Shown: positions 4,278-5,359 of the stretch, piece by piece
Numbering within the stretch: position 1 is the stretch's first letter
Layout of the letters: the number at the start of each line of letters is the position of its first letter
From: an uncultured Clostridium sp.
GTDB lineage: Bacteria > Bacillota > Clostridia > TANB77 > CAG-508
Reading direction: 5' to 3'
DNA: 5,359 nt
NCBI GenBank assembly: GCA_946008205.1
Contig: CAMGAZ010000117.1
Coordinates: forward strand, 1 to 5,359
Translations under genes and position numbers: made by a program
Notes under the pieces: model-generated
Seen by the model: the letters and a program-made list of their open reading frames with translations, nothing else
Told to the model about the DNA's origin: nothing
Databases searched by the model: none

Positions 4278-5330
4278 CTAATATCCAGTAGTCCAACCTG
4301 CTGCTGTAAATGCCTCGTAGTTAGATAATGTAGTACAAGTTGTTGCTTGGGCAGAAGTTAAACCTATATTTTTTAATGTTTTATATGAACTATTAGTTGC
4401 ATTTGCACACATCGTAAGAATGTTATTTAAACTTTCGTCTGATAGAGATGTACAATTAGAAAACATACTATGCATATTGGTAACCCTACTTGTATCTAAT
4501 TGTGGTATTGTTGTTAAACTTTTACAATTATAAAACATTTGGGACATATAAGTAACATTAGATGTATCTAATTGTGGTATTGTTGTTAAGCTTGAACAAC
4601 CATTGAACATATTTTGCATATCAGTAACACTAGTTATATTTAATAATGGTATTGTTGCTAAGCTTGTACACCTCATAAACATTTGGGACATAGAAGTAAC
4701 ATTAGATGTATCTAGTAATGGTATTTCTGTTAAATTTTTGCAATCAGCAAACATACCATACATATTAGTAACTTTACTGGTATCTAGTAATGGCACAGTT
4801 GTTAAGCTTGTACAGCTGCCAAACATTGATGACATATCAGTAACATTACTTGTATCTAGTAATGGTATTGTTGTTAAGCTTGAACAACTACTAAACATTG
4901 ATGACATATTTGTAACATTGCTTGTATCTATGTGTATCATTTCAACTATTTTTTTACATAGGGCGAACATCTGCTGCATATTTGTTACTTTTCTTGTGTC
5001 TAACGGAGGGATTGTAACTAAATTTTCACAGGCATAGAACAAGGCTTGCATATTAGTGATATTTGATGTATCAAAATTTTTAATTTCATTTAACGCCCAA
5101 AAATTTGAAAACATATGATTAGCATTACCTTCAATGTTTACATTAGCTACTTTAGTAATATAATGATAAAGTTCACCACCATTATAATCTTCTATCTTAG
5201 CATTATACTCTCCTTCATAATTTCCAGTAACCCCCAATATACTAACATCTTTTTTTATATTTTCTGGTAATATCTTCTCATCTTTTTCAGTTAATATTAA
5301 TCTTATATTATCTTCTAATTCAGTAGCCAT
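4278..5330 (-). CDS. Phage tail-fibre-like protein with BspA/DUF285 leucine-rich repeats
   Basis: A 350-residue protein in three parts. Residues 1-45 (LILTEKDEKILPENIKKDVS, then ILGVTGNYEG) match the N-terminal segment seen on many Firmicute phage tail and baseplate-associated proteins. Residues 87-302 are nine tandem 24-residue repeats of the type DTSNVTxMxxMFxxCxxLTTIPLL, the BspA-like/DUF285 ('lactococcal surface protein') leucine-rich repeat. Their starts at 87, 111, 135, 159, 183, 207, 231, 255 and 279 keep an unbroken period. Residues 303-350 form a distinct cap ending in LSNYEAFTAAGWTTGY. There is no signal peptide or LPXTG, arguing against a host surface protein. Position just before the lysis cassette fits a receptor-binding or host-adhesion function at the tail tip. 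The ATG has AGGAGG nine bases upstream and shares one base with the stop of the previous gene. Function is inferred; repeat family is clear. Confidence 0.85.
   Translation of the reverse strand: MATELEDNIRLILTEKDEKILPENIKKDVSILGVTGNYEGEYNAKIEDYNGGELYHYITKVANVNIEGNANHMFSNFWALNEIKNFDTSNITNMQALFYACENLVTIPPLDTRKVTNMQQMFALCKKIVEMIHIDTSNVTNMSSMFSSCSSLTTIPLLDTSNVTDMSSMFGSCTSLTTVPLLDTSKVTNMYGMFADCKNLTEIPLLDTSNVTSMSQMFMRCTSLATIPLLNITSVTDMQNMFNGCSSLTTIPQLDTSNVTYMSQMFYNCKSLTTIPQLDTSRVTNMHSMFSNCTSLSDESLNNILTMCANATNSSYKTLKNIGLTSAQATTCTTLSNYEAFTAAGWTTGY
4425..5072 (-). repeat. Nine tandem 72-bp repeats within the tail-protein gene
   Basis: The protein repeat is mirrored in DNA as nearly identical 72-bp units, most alike at the DTSNVT...MF...C...LTTIPLL core (for example around 4555-4610 and 4840-4910). 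The period is exact, with no indels across nine units. The seventh unit is the most divergent (NITSVT in place of DTSNVT). Such an array can gain or lose units by recombination or slippage without breaking the frame. Confidence 0.85.
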
Positions 5331-5359
5331 TATGCAACACCTCCTGCTATAAATTCTCC
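5330..5359 (-). CDS. 3' end of an unidentified upstream gene (partial)
   Basis: On the minus strand the frame GGA GAA TTT ... GCA TAA encodes GEFIAGGVA then stop. Its TAA shares one base with the ATG of the repeat protein (TAATG), and the AGGAGG ribosome binding site for that protein lies inside these codons. This is the usual geometry of translationally coupled phage structural genes, so a real coding sequence is likely, probably another tail gene, but only ten codons are visible. The rest is cut by the window edge. The repeat-protein frame is also open to the edge, so this is a probable call only. Confidence 0.45.
   Translation of the reverse strand, partial: GEFIAGGVA

Noticed and set aside
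4603..5037. Plus-strand repetitive 144-residue frame
   Set aside because: Its repeats simply mirror the 72-bp DNA repeats of the tail protein on the other strand.
1..5359. CRISPR array, tRNA, diversity-generating retroelement or insertion sequence
   Set aside because: No spaced direct repeats, no cloverleaf or TTCGA-type arm, no reverse transcriptase or template/variable repeat pair, and no transposase or terminal inverted repeats. The only tandem repeats are coding leucine-rich repeats.

Overview
The window is very AT-rich, with A/T-ending codons, strong AGGAGG-type ribosome binding sites, UUG/GUG starts and short intergenic gaps. With the gene content this points to a temperate phage or prophage of a low-GC, spore-forming Firmicute, most likely Clostridium or a close relative. 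The genus is inferred from sequence style and protein resemblance; no search was run.

Layout from right to left, mostly on the minus strand. (1) 5330-5359: last ten codons, including the stop, of an unidentified upstream gene. (2) 5330-4278: a probable tail-fibre-type protein carrying nine 24-residue BspA-like (DUF285) leucine-rich repeats. (3) 4264-2698: a lysis cassette of an XhlA-like membrane-anchored coiled-coil protein, a holin, and a CHAP endolysin with two C-terminal cell-wall binding repeats. The genes overlap or nearly abut, so this reads as the end of a late operon. (4) 2655-2695: a strong symmetrical hairpin that terminates traffic from both sides. (5) 2032-2535 (+): an oppositely oriented gene for a small multi-pass membrane protein with its own promoter, a typical prophage 'moron'. 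Its reading frame appears to be shifted near the 3' end, and about 40 further codons continue in the +1 frame. (6) 1901-1656: a small Cro/CI-type HTH regulator, divergent from the moron. (7) 1526-555: a complete tyrosine recombinase (integrase), followed by an overlapping small ORF down to 350. (8) 1-349: no supported gene, but a near-consensus leftward promoter and a perfect 10-bp inverted repeat shaped like a recombinase core site.

The late genes build the tail tip and lyse the host. The HTH and integrase genes form the lysogeny end of the element, and the moron is probably expressed from the lysogen. The most interesting observation is just upstream of a good integrase promoter. Two TGTCGA(A/T) heptamers lie in tandem exactly 10 bp apart, inside a larger imperfect palindrome. 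This is what a Spo0A (sporulation master regulator) binding site would look like, and it suggests that integrase expression could be tied to sporulation. Also notable are a strong promoter that reads into 300 bp of non-coding DNA and a small ORF whose only good ribosome binding site is spaced for an AUA or AUC start.
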